Positions 1 through 5,813 of a stretch of 9,101 nucleotides of DNA are shown here, piece by piece. Position numbers and translations under genes: made by a program. The first letter of the stretch is position 1. Every line of letters begins with the position of its first letter. The DNA lies in contig JAKBBA010000128.1 of the NCBI GenBank assembly GCA_021808665.1, forward strand, positions 1-9,101, given 5' to 3'. This DNA is from Actinomycetes bacterium. GTDB taxonomy: Bacteria; Actinomycetota; Acidimicrobiia; Acidimicrobiales; Palsa-688. The notes below the pieces were generated by a model that was not told where the DNA came from, did no database searches, and saw only the letters and a list, made by a program, of their open reading frames with translations.

Positions 1-156
1 TTGGCTTCAGCCCAAGTGCCCCTGGGAACTCCCGCTAGTCTACGAATCGTCGGTCTTACTCGGTACCCGAGACGGCGACCGGACGTGGGCATCGTTGAAG
101 CTCTCCCGGAGATCGGTCGGGTCGGCTTAGCTGGTATCGGGGGATTCACGCTGTTC

Positions 157-182
157 GCGACCATCAGCGACCATCAGCGACC
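157..182. repeat. 10-bp tandem repeat, 2.6 copies
   Basis: The unit GCGACCATCA occurs twice in perfect tandem and is followed by a partial third copy, GCGACC. It sits in non-coding DNA downstream of rpiA. The small copy number suggests replication slippage rather than a functional array. Confidence 0.75.
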
Positions 183-230
183 GACGACGTCGTCGACAGC
201 TCGCCCACCGGGTCTGAACGTTATCGGGAC

Positions 231-276
231 CTGAACGTCGCCACGTTCAGCTCCCGAGTTGGCGCTATGCGCCAAC
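231..276 (-). terminator. Two consecutive hairpins after rpiA
   Basis: Two perfect inverted repeats lie 8 to 53 bases past the rpiA stop codon in the direction of its transcription. One has arms at 258-265 and 269-276 (8-bp stem, 3-nt loop). The other has arms at 231-238 and 243-250 (8-bp stem, 4-nt loop). No T-run follows on the minus strand, so these are not classical intrinsic terminators, but U-less stem-loops at gene ends are common in high-GC bacteria. A role as terminator or 3'-end stabiliser is inferred from position and structure. Confidence 0.5.
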
Positions 277-283
277 GAGTCAA

Positions 284-1003
284 TCACCGTCGTATCCAGC
301 CGCCTGGGAGCTGACCCGAAGGCGGGCAGCGATAGTGTCGGCCGGCGACGATCACGTCGTGGACCATCGACGGCGGGAAGAGCCCATGGCTTATAACTCC
401 CGGCACTGAATCGAGGTATCGTGAAAGAGTGTCAGGATCACTGAAAGAATAAAGCCAGTCTGCGATGATGCCCCCCTCAGGGCTCCTTGGAGTCGCAGGC
501 CTCCGAATCGCCCCAGGAAGGCGTCGGAAGGTGGACGGCGATCCGAACGCAAGGATCTCGAGCGGGACCGGGGGTGACAGAGCTTCTACGAGCTTGTTGG
601 CGGAGACGATAACCACGAAGCGGTCCGTCGTTGCGGCGACAACCTTTTCACGAGTGTGGGCCGCGCCGGCACCTTTTACCAGCCATCCGTCGGGAGCGAC
701 CTGGTCGGCGCCGTCGATAGCAATGTCGAGTCGCGACGGAGCTCCGGGAGAATCGAACGCCTCGATGCTGAGTCCGGCTTCCCGCCCCAGCGTTTCGGTC
801 GCGGGAGAGGTCGCGACACAGTGGATCGACAAGTGGCGAGAGGCGAGAGCGGTAAGCAGGAAGGCGACGGTCGAACCGGTTCCGAGGCCTACTGTCATCC
901 CGTCCTCGACCAGAGCCGCGGCCGTCTCGGCGGCGATTTCCTTCTCGGCCTTGGCCGTTTCGATTTCGAAGCGGTTTCTGTCCCGTTGGTCTCCGTCGGC
1001 CAT
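284..1003 (-). CDS. rpiA: Ribose-5-phosphate isomerase A
   Basis: RpiA interconverts ribose 5-phosphate and ribulose 5-phosphate in the non-oxidative pentose phosphate pathway, in the cytoplasm. From the ATG at 1003 the product is 239 residues, close to the usual 220-235. The phosphate-binding GLGTGST loop is at about 39-45, and the DGAD motif gives Asp97 and Asp100. These are followed by Lys110, Glu119 in TREK (the catalytic base position) and Lys137 in SANK, with the same spacing as Asp81, Asp84, Lys94, Glu103 and Lys121 of the E. coli enzyme. The usual TDNGN segment is replaced by RSPEGG (173-178), so this is a divergent member. An in-frame TTG at 1036 would add 11 residues. Neither start has a clear ribosome-binding site, and I prefer the ATG because the added residues lie outside the family core. 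The gene is divergent from the peroxiredoxin gene. Confidence 0.9.
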   Translation of the reverse strand: MADGDQRDRNRFEIETAKAEKEIAAETAAALVEDGMTVGLGTGSTVAFLLTALASRHLSIHCVATSPATETLGREAGLSIEAFDSPGAPSRLDIAIDGADQVAPDGWLVKGAGAAHTREKVVAATTDRFVVIVSANKLVEALSPPVPLEILAFGSPSTFRRLPGAIRRPATPRSPEGGIIADWLYSFSDPDTLSRYLDSVPGVISHGLFPPSMVHDVIVAGRHYRCPPSGQLPGGWIRR

Positions 1004-1154
1004 GGAAGAAATCTTGGCATAGCACGACGAGGTCAAGTCGCCGTCGTCAGCGGTCGGCCCGGCAGTTCGTCAAGCCCTTGTCGAAGCGCTACCGTGTCGG
1101 AAAGATCACAGCGCCGCAAACCAGCCTCGCGTGCCCCGATTCCAAGGAGAAGTC
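1004..1154. promoter_or_regulatory. Divergent rpiA / peroxiredoxin intergenic region
   Basis: This 151-bp gap separates two genes transcribed away from each other, so promoters for both should lie here. I see no convincing -35/-10 pair. TTGTCG near 1080 has only weak partners downstream. The only clear signal is the AAGGAGA ribosome-binding site of the peroxiredoxin at 1144-1150. Confidence 0.4.
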
Positions 1155-1640
1155 ATGACCATAGCCGTAGGCGACAGGATCCCCGACGTCAAAGTCCAAG
1201 TGCCCGGCTCGTCAGGTCCCGAGGCGGCTCAGACAGGTGACCTACTTGGCACCGGAACCGTGGTGCTCTTTGGCGTTCCCGGTGCCTTCACGCCGACCTG
1301 CAGCGACCACCACCTGCCAGGGTTCGTGATCAGGTCCGATGACCTGCGCTCCAAGGGCGTGGACAAGGTCTTCTGTGTCTCGGTCAACGACGCGTTCGTC
1401 ATGGGGGCTTGGGCGCGGGCCAACGAGATCTCAGACGAGGTCGGCATGATCGCAGACGGCTCCGCGGTCTTTACGAAGGAGCTGGGTTTGGACGTCGACC
1501 TGACCGGAGGAGGCCTCGGGGTCCGCTCGAAGCGTTACGCTGCGATCATCAAGGACGGAGTTGTCTCCCACCTCGCAGTCGAGGAGACCCTCGGTCTTGA
1601 CGTGAGCAGCGCCGACGCCGTCCTCGCTGCCCTCGACTGA
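1155..1640 (+). CDS. Prx5/type II peroxiredoxin (redoxin family)
   Basis: This is a thiol peroxidase reducing hydrogen peroxide and alkyl hydroperoxides. The ATG at 1155 is chosen because AAGGAGA lies 4 bases upstream; an upstream in-frame GTG at 1131 lacks this. The 161-residue product matches the family length. The peroxidatic motif PGAFTPTCS (42-50) gives the PxxxTxxC signature with Cys49 as the attacking thiol. Cys74 in VFCVSVND lies 25 residues later, the spacing of the resolving cysteine in type II/Prx5 enzymes. A conserved Arg is in the RSKRYA segment near residue 129. No signal peptide is seen, so it should be cytoplasmic. The reductant cannot be read from the sequence; thioredoxin or a mycothiol/mycoredoxin system would be expected in an actinobacterium. 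The gene stands alone and points into a convergent gap. Confidence 0.93.
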   Translation: MTIAVGDRIPDVKVQVPGSSGPEAAQTGDLLGTGTVVLFGVPGAFTPTCSDHHLPGFVIRSDDLRSKGVDKVFCVSVNDAFVMGAWARANEISDEVGMIADGSAVFTKELGLDVDLTGGGLGVRSKRYAAIIKDGVVSHLAVEETLGLDVSSADAVLAALD

Positions 1641-1677
1641 CTCCCACTCGATCCTCGCTGCGCTCGGCTGATTCCGA
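1621..1677 (+). repeat. Imperfect duplication of the peroxiredoxin 3' end
   Basis: The last 20 coding bases plus 6 bases past the stop (1621-1646) recur at 1652-1677 with 22 of 26 bases identical, offset by 31 bp. Both copies begin TCCTCGCTGC. The second copy lies outside the gene and the four mismatches suggest an old event. It could be a small tandem duplication or coincidence of GC-rich sequence; I favour duplication. Confidence 0.5.
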
Positions 1678-1822
1678 TACCGGCGGGACCTCACCCCAAC
1701 GTGACGGACCGGCGTCCTACGTCTAGTAGGCACGTTCATGTCCGATCAAGAAGGCCGTAAACCCGCGCCGATCCCATTGGCTCAACGATCGATGTGATTG
1801 GTTCGACCGGATAGTCACTTCT

Positions 1823-1842
1823 GGAATAAACGGGAATAAACG
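1823..1842. repeat. 10-bp exact tandem duplication
   Basis: The unit GGAATAAACG is present twice, head to tail, in non-coding DNA. It is unusually AT-rich for this window. No function can be read from it. Confidence 0.75.
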
Positions 1843-1935
1843 TGGGTCCCGCTCGGGTCCACGCAGTCGATTGGATTTGTCAGCTGTGTAGGTGTAGCCG
1901 AGGTTCACACCTTGACGGCCGCTCCAGACGCAAGA

Positions 1936-1978
1936 CTGTGACCGTAATTGCACATTTTCTGTGCAATTACGGTCACAG
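1936..1978. repeat. Perfect 19-bp inverted repeat with 5-nt loop
   Basis: The arms at 1936-1954 and 1960-1978 are exact reverse complements around the loop TTTTC. The arms begin CTGTGACCG and end TTGCACA. As RNA on either strand this would form a very stable stem-loop. It lies near the middle of the convergent gap, 295 bases past the peroxiredoxin stop and about 260 past the thioesterase stop. A bidirectional terminator is possible, but neither strand has a T-run after the stem. Other options are a REP/MITE-like palindromic element or a binding site. A second small palindrome abuts it on the right. Confidence 0.85.
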
Positions 1979-1993
1979 AAGATCACGGATCTT
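1979..1993. repeat. Short palindrome abutting the 19-bp inverted repeat
   Basis: AAGATC (1979-1984) and GATCTT (1988-1993) form a 6-bp inverted repeat with a 3-bp spacer, starting at the base right after the large stem ends. Alone it would be unremarkable; the contiguity makes it worth recording. Confidence 0.55.
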
Positions 1994-2231
1994 GGAATAT
2001 CATTTCTAGGACGACGACAGGCCGCTCTTAACAGGCCAGCACCACATTCATGCCGGGAGGCCCAGAAAACGTAAACCACGCATCCAAAGCGGACCATCCT
2101 CCCGTCGACCCAGAGCATCGTCGTGCTGTCAGAGAGTCGGGAAGCGAGCCCCCACTCGCCGCTTGCGCGACGACAAAAGAGCGTGCGAGGCGGTGTCATT
2201 ACGAGGTCCGGTCCCGCTGACATGCGTCGAC

Positions 2232-2251
2232 CCCCGAGATCAGTCCCGGGG
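2232..2251 (-). terminator. Stem-loop spanning the thioesterase stop codon
   Basis: Arms at 2232-2239 and 2244-2251 pair over 8 bp with one mismatch around a TCAG loop. The hairpin covers the stop codon of the minus-strand thioesterase gene (2240-2242). There is no following T-run. A termination or mRNA-stability role is only a possibility. Confidence 0.3.
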
Positions 2252-2659
2252 TGTGAGGAGGTAGGTAGAAGACGCCTTCGCGATCAGCGTGCCGGCCTCA
2301 TCGGTCACTTCGGCCTCGACGAAGGTGATACGCGAGCCACCTCCGATCACCCTCGCCGTGCAAGTCAACGCATGCCCGATTCGAGCACCTTTCAAGAAGC
2401 TGATCTTCATCTCCGTATTCGCGGTGTAGGCCTTCCGGCCGGCAAGGTTCGTGATTGTTGACGAAGCCATCGCAGTGTCTGCAAAGGCAGCTATGAAACC
2501 TCCCTGGACCACCCCGATTGGGTTCGCGAGGTGCTCGCCTGGGGTCATGGTCCAGATGGTTACGCCGGGCTCGGGCTTGTCGACGCAGGCTAGGCCGAGT
2601 GTCAGGTCACAGTTTGGTGGAATCCGAAGTCCGGGCTTTCGTGCCGGCGTGTCGGTCAT
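2240..2659 (-). CDS. PaaI-like hotdog-fold thioesterase
   Basis: The 139-residue product has the size and pattern of a single-domain 4HBT/PaaI-type acyl-CoA thioesterase, which hydrolyses acyl- or aryl-CoA thioesters in the cytoplasm, normally as an oligomer. The core motif is NPIGVVQGGFIAAFADTA (46-63). It places Gly53-Gly54 at the start of the central hotdog helix and Asp61 at the usual catalytic acid position. The His of the more common HGG motif is Gln52 here, a known variant within the family. The strand segment TEMKISFLKGA (82-92) is also typical. The start ATG at 2659 overlaps the TGA of the upstream TetR gene (ATGA, 2656-2659), which fixes the start and implies translational coupling. 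The substrate cannot be read; pairing with a TetR regulator suggests inducible acyl-CoA or aromatic-CoA metabolism. Confidence 0.88.
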   Translation of the reverse strand: MTDTPARKPGLRIPPNCDLTLGLACVDKPEPGVTIWTMTPGEHLANPIGVVQGGFIAAFADTAMASSTITNLAGRKAYTANTEMKISFLKGARIGHALTCTARVIGGGSRITFVEAEVTDEAGTLIAKASSTYLLTPRD

Positions 2660-3399
2660 AATCGAACCTGAGAAGGTGACGCCACGGCCAGTTCCTCTCC
2701 GCTTTCGGAGGCCGGCTCCGGCCTAGCCTGGGCGGGCAAAGCGCGCAGCCCAGCCCAGACCAGATCCGCTAGGTGGCGCGCCATGAGTTCACCCACGGTG
2801 GGGTCGAGGAAGCTGGCGGGTTGCGCCCGCCCGCCCGCAGGCCCGTCCGAGCTTCCGTCCGAGGTCGGGTTTTGCTCGGCCACCCACCGGCGCGCTGCGA
2901 CCTCGCCGAGACCGACAATCGCGTAGCCGAGGAGCTCCCGGTGGGCCTCGTCGACGTCCGCGTCGATGAGGCGACCAACGATTTTTGCGACCGACTCTTC
3001 CAGTCTTTGGACCGGCTCTGAGAACTCTTCGCTGATCCTCGCTCCGCTCGTGAACAACAGCTGGTAGGCGCTGGTCGAGGTGCATACGAAGTGGAAGTAG
3101 GACCTGAATCCGGCCAAAACCTTGCAGTAGGGGCTCGACTCAGCCTCGATCATCGCTGACATGTCCTGGACAAGTCTCTCCCCGACAGTGTCAAGGAGCT
3201 CGACGAACAGTTCCGTCTTGGACGCAAAGTGATGGTAGAGGACAGGTTTCGTTACGCCAGCAGCCTCTGCGATCTCCTCCATCGAGGTCTCGTGGTAGCC
3301 ACGGCGGGCGAAGCGTTCGAGAGCGATTTCCAACAGCTGAATTCTGCGTTGCGGAGCCGGCATTCGCCGCCGTAGTAGCACGCTGGTCGAGGTGTTCAA
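2656..3399 (-). CDS. TetR/AcrR-family transcriptional regulator
   Basis: A DNA-binding repressor-type protein of 247 residues if it starts at the TTG at 3399. The N-terminal TetR domain runs from about 18 to 65, with the helix-turn-helix TSMEEIAEAAGVTKPVLYHHF at 38-58 followed by ASKTEL, the classic TetR signature. The C-terminal part (about 75-220) is the helical ligand/dimer domain. It contains a Gly/Ser/Pro-rich linker (177-195) and a charged tail. I chose the TTG because AAGGAG lies 11 bases upstream (3411-3416). The ATG at 3363 (235 residues) is the alternative and has a poor ribosome-binding site; an ATG at 3498 would add 33 residues of atypical sequence. The gene overlaps the thioesterase by ATGA, so it probably regulates its own two-gene operon. 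The ligand is unknown. Confidence 0.9.
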   Translation of the reverse strand: MNTSTSVLLRRRMPAPQRRIQLLEIALERFARRGYHETSMEEIAEAAGVTKPVLYHHFASKTELFVELLDTVGERLVQDMSAMIEAESSPYCKVLAGFRSYFHFVCTSTSAYQLLFTSGARISEEFSEPVQRLEESVAKIVGRLIDADVDEAHRELLGYAIVGLGEVAARRWVAEQNPTSDGSSDGPAGGRAQPASFLDPTVGELMARHLADLVWAGLRALPAQARPEPASESGEELAVASPSQVRL

Positions 3400-3410
3400 G
3401 CCTGATTCGT

Positions 3411-3416
3411 CTCCTT
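3411..3416 (-). promoter_or_regulatory. Ribosome-binding site deciding the TetR start
   Basis: On the minus strand AAGGAG stands 11 bases before the TTG at 3399. It is the best Shine-Dalgarno match upstream of any candidate start for the TetR gene. The spacing is slightly long. Confidence 0.5.
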
Positions 3417-3523
3417 CATCCAACGATCCTCGCAGACCAGGCCGTATCTTCGCACAAGGGGTGATGGCCGGCCGGCAGGTCGATGTGGACTTCGCCAAAT
3501 GCGTGCAAACGCGCTTTAGGGTG

Positions 3524-3560
3524 AACCATGTGGCCTTTTGCCATGGTTAGGCTGCCATGG
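3524..3560. promoter_or_regulatory. Candidate operator: clustered CCATGG half-sites
   Basis: AACCATG (3524-3530) and CATGGTT (3542-3548) form a 7-bp inverted repeat with 11-bp spacing. TGCCATGG occurs directly repeated at 3539-3546 and 3553-3560. The three CCATG cores start at 3526, 3541 and 3555, about 14-15 bp apart. This lies 125-160 bases upstream of the TetR start, in an otherwise non-coding stretch. TetR regulators often bind symmetric sites near their own promoter, so an operator is plausible, but no promoter could be placed next to it. Confidence 0.3.
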
Positions 3561-3665
3561 ATTCGAAAGGTCGGCCGACTGGAGCCGACAACATCGGGCG
3601 TGAGGCCACCCGATCCAGCGCCAGCGAAGGTGACTAGCAGGCCACCTGAGCCGTTACGGCCCATG

Positions 3666-3682
3666 CCGGCCCGCCGGGCCGG
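3666..3682 (-). terminator. GC-rich hairpin downstream of glycosyltransferase
   Basis: CCGGCCC and GGGCCGG form a perfect 7-bp all-GC stem around a 3-base loop. It lies 18-34 bases past the glycosyltransferase stop on the minus strand. No T-run follows. Position and stability suggest a terminator or 3'-end structure. Confidence 0.5.
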
Positions 3683-3699
3683 TACCAGTCTCCTGGCGG

Positions 3700-4842
3700 T
3701 CAAGGCGCGCCGGAGGCGCTTCCGGCTTGTTCCCCCCGCCAGCCACTGAGTCCTAGCTCGCCGCCGAAGCGGACGCACCGAATGGGAGGAATGTTCCATC
3801 CGGCGGCGATCATCAGCTTCTCCAGGTGACCTGGAAGATCAGCTAGATCAAAGTGTTGTTTGACGAGCTGATGGTTGTGCGCGAGGACCGTATCATCGGG
3901 CTCGCGCAGCCATCGGGACAAGTCTCTCGGGTCCCGGGTACCGAACCACCGGAACCCGAGCCGTCGCAGCTCGTGGCCGACCGGGTAGTCGCCTACCGCG
4001 GCGGGTCGACGGAAGATGGCTGCCTCGAGGGGTGGATTACCGAAACCCTCCCATGTAGAGGGGAATGCGACGACGTCACAGGCGGCGTACGCGTGATGGA
4101 CCCCGCTCGACGGCCCGATCGGTGCCACAGGCCCGCGCCTGACGGGGACGCGCGCTGCAGCGAGAATGGAGTCGAGCTGTCCCTGATACCCCTCCTCCGC
4201 CGGTCCGAGAACCCAATAGACGGCGCCGAGATACTCGGCTAATGCGACGCCGGCTGGTATGTCCTTGCGGGGGATTGCTCGGGTCGGCTGCAGCACCACC
4301 AGATCGCCAGGACGCGCTCCGAGGGCCTCTCTTGTGGCGTCCCTGTCGCCGTGCGGGGGATCCGTGTCGAAGCAGTTTCGGATCACGGTAGCCGCGATTC
4401 CGCGCTGGGCGAGTTGATGCGCCGAAAGCTCGCTAATCGTCACGTGGATCCATGCCGGATCGTCGGGCGGGGGAGGTTCGCCTGCGAAACGCTCTCGCTG
4501 CCACGGAAGGTCGTGGTGGCGCATGACGGCCTGTCGTCCGCGCAGCAACTCCGCGACGGCGTCTCTAGCGGTCGGGTTGAGTGGCAGGGAGCACAGATTC
4601 TCCACGACCACGACATCTGCGTCGTCGAGGGCTTCCGCGAGCAGAGTGCGGTCGAGGGCTTCGTCACGCTCGCCCGTCAGCCACGCCCCGGCGCTGAGGC
4701 CCGGGACCTCTACGTCGACGGGTCCAGAGCCTGCGACGGTTCGCACGTCGAAGCCGAGCTGTCGTAGCGCCCAACCCCATTTAGCGGCTTCCACCGACAC
4801 TCCGTCGGTGCCCCCGAGACGAAACGACAGCGAAACAGCCAA
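3700..4842 (-). CDS. GT4-like glycosyltransferase (GT-B fold)
   Basis: A cytoplasmic or membrane-associated sugar transferase of about 380 residues using an activated nucleotide sugar; acceptor and donor cannot be told. The N-terminal half opens with SLSFRLGGTDGVSVEAAKW (4-22), the usual Gly-rich loop of GT4 enzymes. It continues with VVVENLCSLPL (78-88) and RHHDLPWQR (108-116). The C-terminal donor-binding half has LQPTRAIPRKDI (184-195) with the basic residues expected at the phosphate site. It then has ACDVVAFPSTWEGFGNPPLE (254-273), carrying the E-x7-E motif (Glu265, Glu273). The start is uncertain. TTG at 4842 places the core at the N terminus, while GTG at 4884 would add 14 residues and ATG at 4974 would run into ccdA; none has a good ribosome-binding site. 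The gene is divergent from ccdA with about 105 bp between and seems monocistronic. Confidence 0.82.
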   Translation of the reverse strand: MAVSLSFRLGGTDGVSVEAAKWGWALRQLGFDVRTVAGSGPVDVEVPGLSAGAWLTGERDEALDRTLLAEALDDADVVVVENLCSLPLNPTARDAVAELLRGRQAVMRHHDLPWQRERFAGEPPPPDDPAWIHVTISELSAHQLAQRGIAATVIRNCFDTDPPHGDRDATREALGARPGDLVVLQPTRAIPRKDIPAGVALAEYLGAVYWVLGPAEEGYQGQLDSILAAARVPVRRGPVAPIGPSSGVHHAYAACDVVAFPSTWEGFGNPPLEAAIFRRPAAVGDYPVGHELRRLGFRWFGTRDPRDLSRWLREPDDTVLAHNHQLVKQHFDLADLPGHLEKLMIAAGWNIPPIRCVRFGGELGLSGWRGEQAGSASGAP

Positions 4843-4947
4843 CGGCCGCTGCTCACGGGGCCGTTCGCTTTGTGGAGCTTCCACCTCGTGACACTGTACC
4901 GGCGCTCTGCGCGTTGGAGGCTGGCGGTGCCATGATGGACGGCGGTC
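4843..4947. promoter_or_regulatory. Divergent glycosyltransferase / ccdA intergenic region
   Basis: About 105 bases separate the two divergent starts, so promoters for both are expected. I cannot assign -35 and -10 boxes with confidence. The ccdA start lacks a well-spaced ribosome-binding site (GGAGG at 4916-4920 is too far; GGCGG at 4941-4945 is too close). Confidence 0.35.
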
Positions 4948-5712
4948 ATGGACGCGAATCAGCTGGTTTTGCATTCCCCGGTCGGGTTCGTGATCGCCTT
5001 CGGGGCCGGCGTGATCTCCTTCCTGTCGCCGTGCGTGCTCCCGTTGGTTCCCTCCTATCTCTCGATGATGTCTGGCGTCGGCGTGACCGAGCTGCAGTCG
5101 GCGAACCGCCAGAGCCGGGGCCGTCTGCTTCGAGCCACCCTTCTGTTCGTTGCGGGTTTCACGGTGGTCTTCGCTGCCCTTGAAGCGACGGCGAGCGGTC
5201 TCGGCCGAGCGCTTAGCGCGCACCAGGTCGCCCTTGATCGTGTTGCTGGGATCGTGATCATCGCGGCCGGCTTGCTGTTTGCGGGTCTGGTGAGTCCGAA
5301 GTGGCTTCTTCGTGAACGACGTTTTCACGTGTCGCCGGCACGCCTAGGCGACTGGGGGGCGCCGGTCATGGGGATGGCGTTCGCTTTCGGTTGGACGCCC
5401 TGCATCGGACCTGTGCTTGCGGCCGTACTGGCGCTCGCGAGTTCGTCTGAGACCCTGGCCCGAGGCGAGGTGATGCTGGTTGTCTACTCTCTCGGACTCG
5501 GCGTCCCTTTCGTGGTGGCGGGCCTCGCGTTCGGGCGGGTTGCAGGCTTCGTCGCATTCTCCAGGCGTCACTTGCGGGCCATAAACGTGACGTCGGGTTT
5601 GGCATTGTCGGGGTTGGGTGTACTGCTGCTGACTGGGGAACTCCACGTGCTCTCGAGCGCCTTCACTGACGTCCTCGACGCGGTGGGTCTCGGGCGGCTC
5701 GCTTCAGTATGA
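4948..5712 (+). CDS. ccdA: Cytochrome c biogenesis protein CcdA (DsbD-type transmembrane)
   Basis: CcdA carries electrons from cytoplasmic thioredoxin across the membrane to extracytoplasmic thiol proteins that keep the apocytochrome CXXCH motif reduced. The 254-residue protein shows about six membrane segments (roughly 12-38, 62-82, 98-116, 138-165, 173-198, 212-232). It has the two family signature cysteines: Cys29 in SPCVLPLVPSYLS on the first segment, and Cys152 in WTPCIGPVLA on the fourth. Length and internal pseudo-symmetry match CcdA rather than full-length DsbD, since no extra soluble domains are attached. It lies 101 bp upstream of ccmA in the same direction, so it may be co-transcribed with the ccm operon or have its own promoter. 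Confidence 0.93.
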   Translation: MDANQLVLHSPVGFVIAFGAGVISFLSPCVLPLVPSYLSMMSGVGVTELQSANRQSRGRLLRATLLFVAGFTVVFAALEATASGLGRALSAHQVALDRVAGIVIIAAGLLFAGLVSPKWLLRERRFHVSPARLGDWGAPVMGMAFAFGWTPCIGPVLAAVLALASSSETLARGEVMLVVYSLGLGVPFVVAGLAFGRVAGFVAFSRRHLRAINVTSGLALSGLGVLLLTGELHVLSSAFTDVLDAVGLGRLASV

Positions 5713-5802
5713 GGATAGTGACCAGATCGGCGGATCAACTGACAGTCGCAAGTCCACCCGAATGCGCCGAATGGCACTAGCGCTCCGGTGGTAAGTAGCC
5801 TT

Positions 5803-5809
5803 GAGGGGG
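5803..5809 (+). promoter_or_regulatory. Ribosome-binding site of ccmA
   Basis: GAGGGGG stands 4 bases before the ATG at 5814 and fixes the start of the first gene of the ccm cluster. The preceding 90 bases after ccdA have no clear terminator and no convincing promoter. Confidence 0.6.
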
Positions 5810-5813
5810 TGCA

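Larger units (their letters stand above)
1..283. other. Gene-poor left flank with small repeats
   Basis: No gene is supported here. One reading frame stays open from base 1 to 234 on the plus strand, but its 77-residue product has no motif I recognise and it begins at the window edge, so it is either the tail of an upstream gene or chance. The segment holds a 10-bp tandem repeat (157-182), a perfect 14-bp palindrome (182-195), a direct repeat of CTGAACGT (214-221 and 231-238) and two hairpins (231-250, 258-276). The hairpins lie just beyond the rpiA stop and are listed separately. Confidence 0.5.
1641..2239. other. Convergent intergenic region without a supported gene
   Basis: The 599 bases lie between the ends of the converging peroxiredoxin and thioesterase genes. 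A 166-codon minus-strand frame (2223-1723) stays open and starts 16 bases past the thioesterase stop. Its translation is rich in Arg, Cys and Trx-unlike low-complexity composition, matches no family I know and runs straight through the large palindrome, so I do not call it. The region is less GC-rich than its surroundings around 1820-2000. It contains a 10-bp tandem duplication (1823-1842), a 19-bp inverted repeat (1936-1978) and an adjacent short palindrome (1979-1993). It may be decayed or inserted DNA. Confidence 0.5.
3400..3699. other. Intergenic region between TetR and glycosyltransferase
   Basis: Three hundred bases without a convincing gene. It holds the TetR ribosome-binding site, the clustered CCATGG palindromes (3524-3560) and, near its right end, a strong GC hairpin (3666-3682) beyond the glycosyltransferase stop. 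Open frames crossing it on either strand are rich in Arg and Pro, with no recognisable domain. Confidence 0.5.

Noticed and set aside
1..234. A 77-codon plus-strand frame at the left edge
   Set aside because: It has no family resemblance and includes the tandem repeat. It could be the tail of a truncated gene but cannot be supported.
465..1240. Plus-strand frames opposite rpiA
   Set aside because: They are antisense to the rpiA coding sequence with all catalytic residues, and their products are Arg/Ser-rich without motifs.
1936..1978. CRP-like binding site (TGTGA and TCACA ends of the inverted repeat)
   Set aside because: The half-sites are 31 bases apart, not the 6 bases of a CRP-type site, and no gene start lies nearby.
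1723..2223. A 166-codon minus-strand open frame downstream of the thioesterase
   Set aside because: It has no recognisable domain, is rich in Arg, Cys and Trp, and passes through the perfect palindrome. Openness in GC-rich DNA is weak evidence.
4843..5328. Long upstream extension of the glycosyltransferase frame
   Set aside because: It lies antisense to the clear ccdA coding sequence, and its translation is low-complexity Arg/His/Gln/Glu-rich. The glycosyltransferase fold begins only at about 4842.
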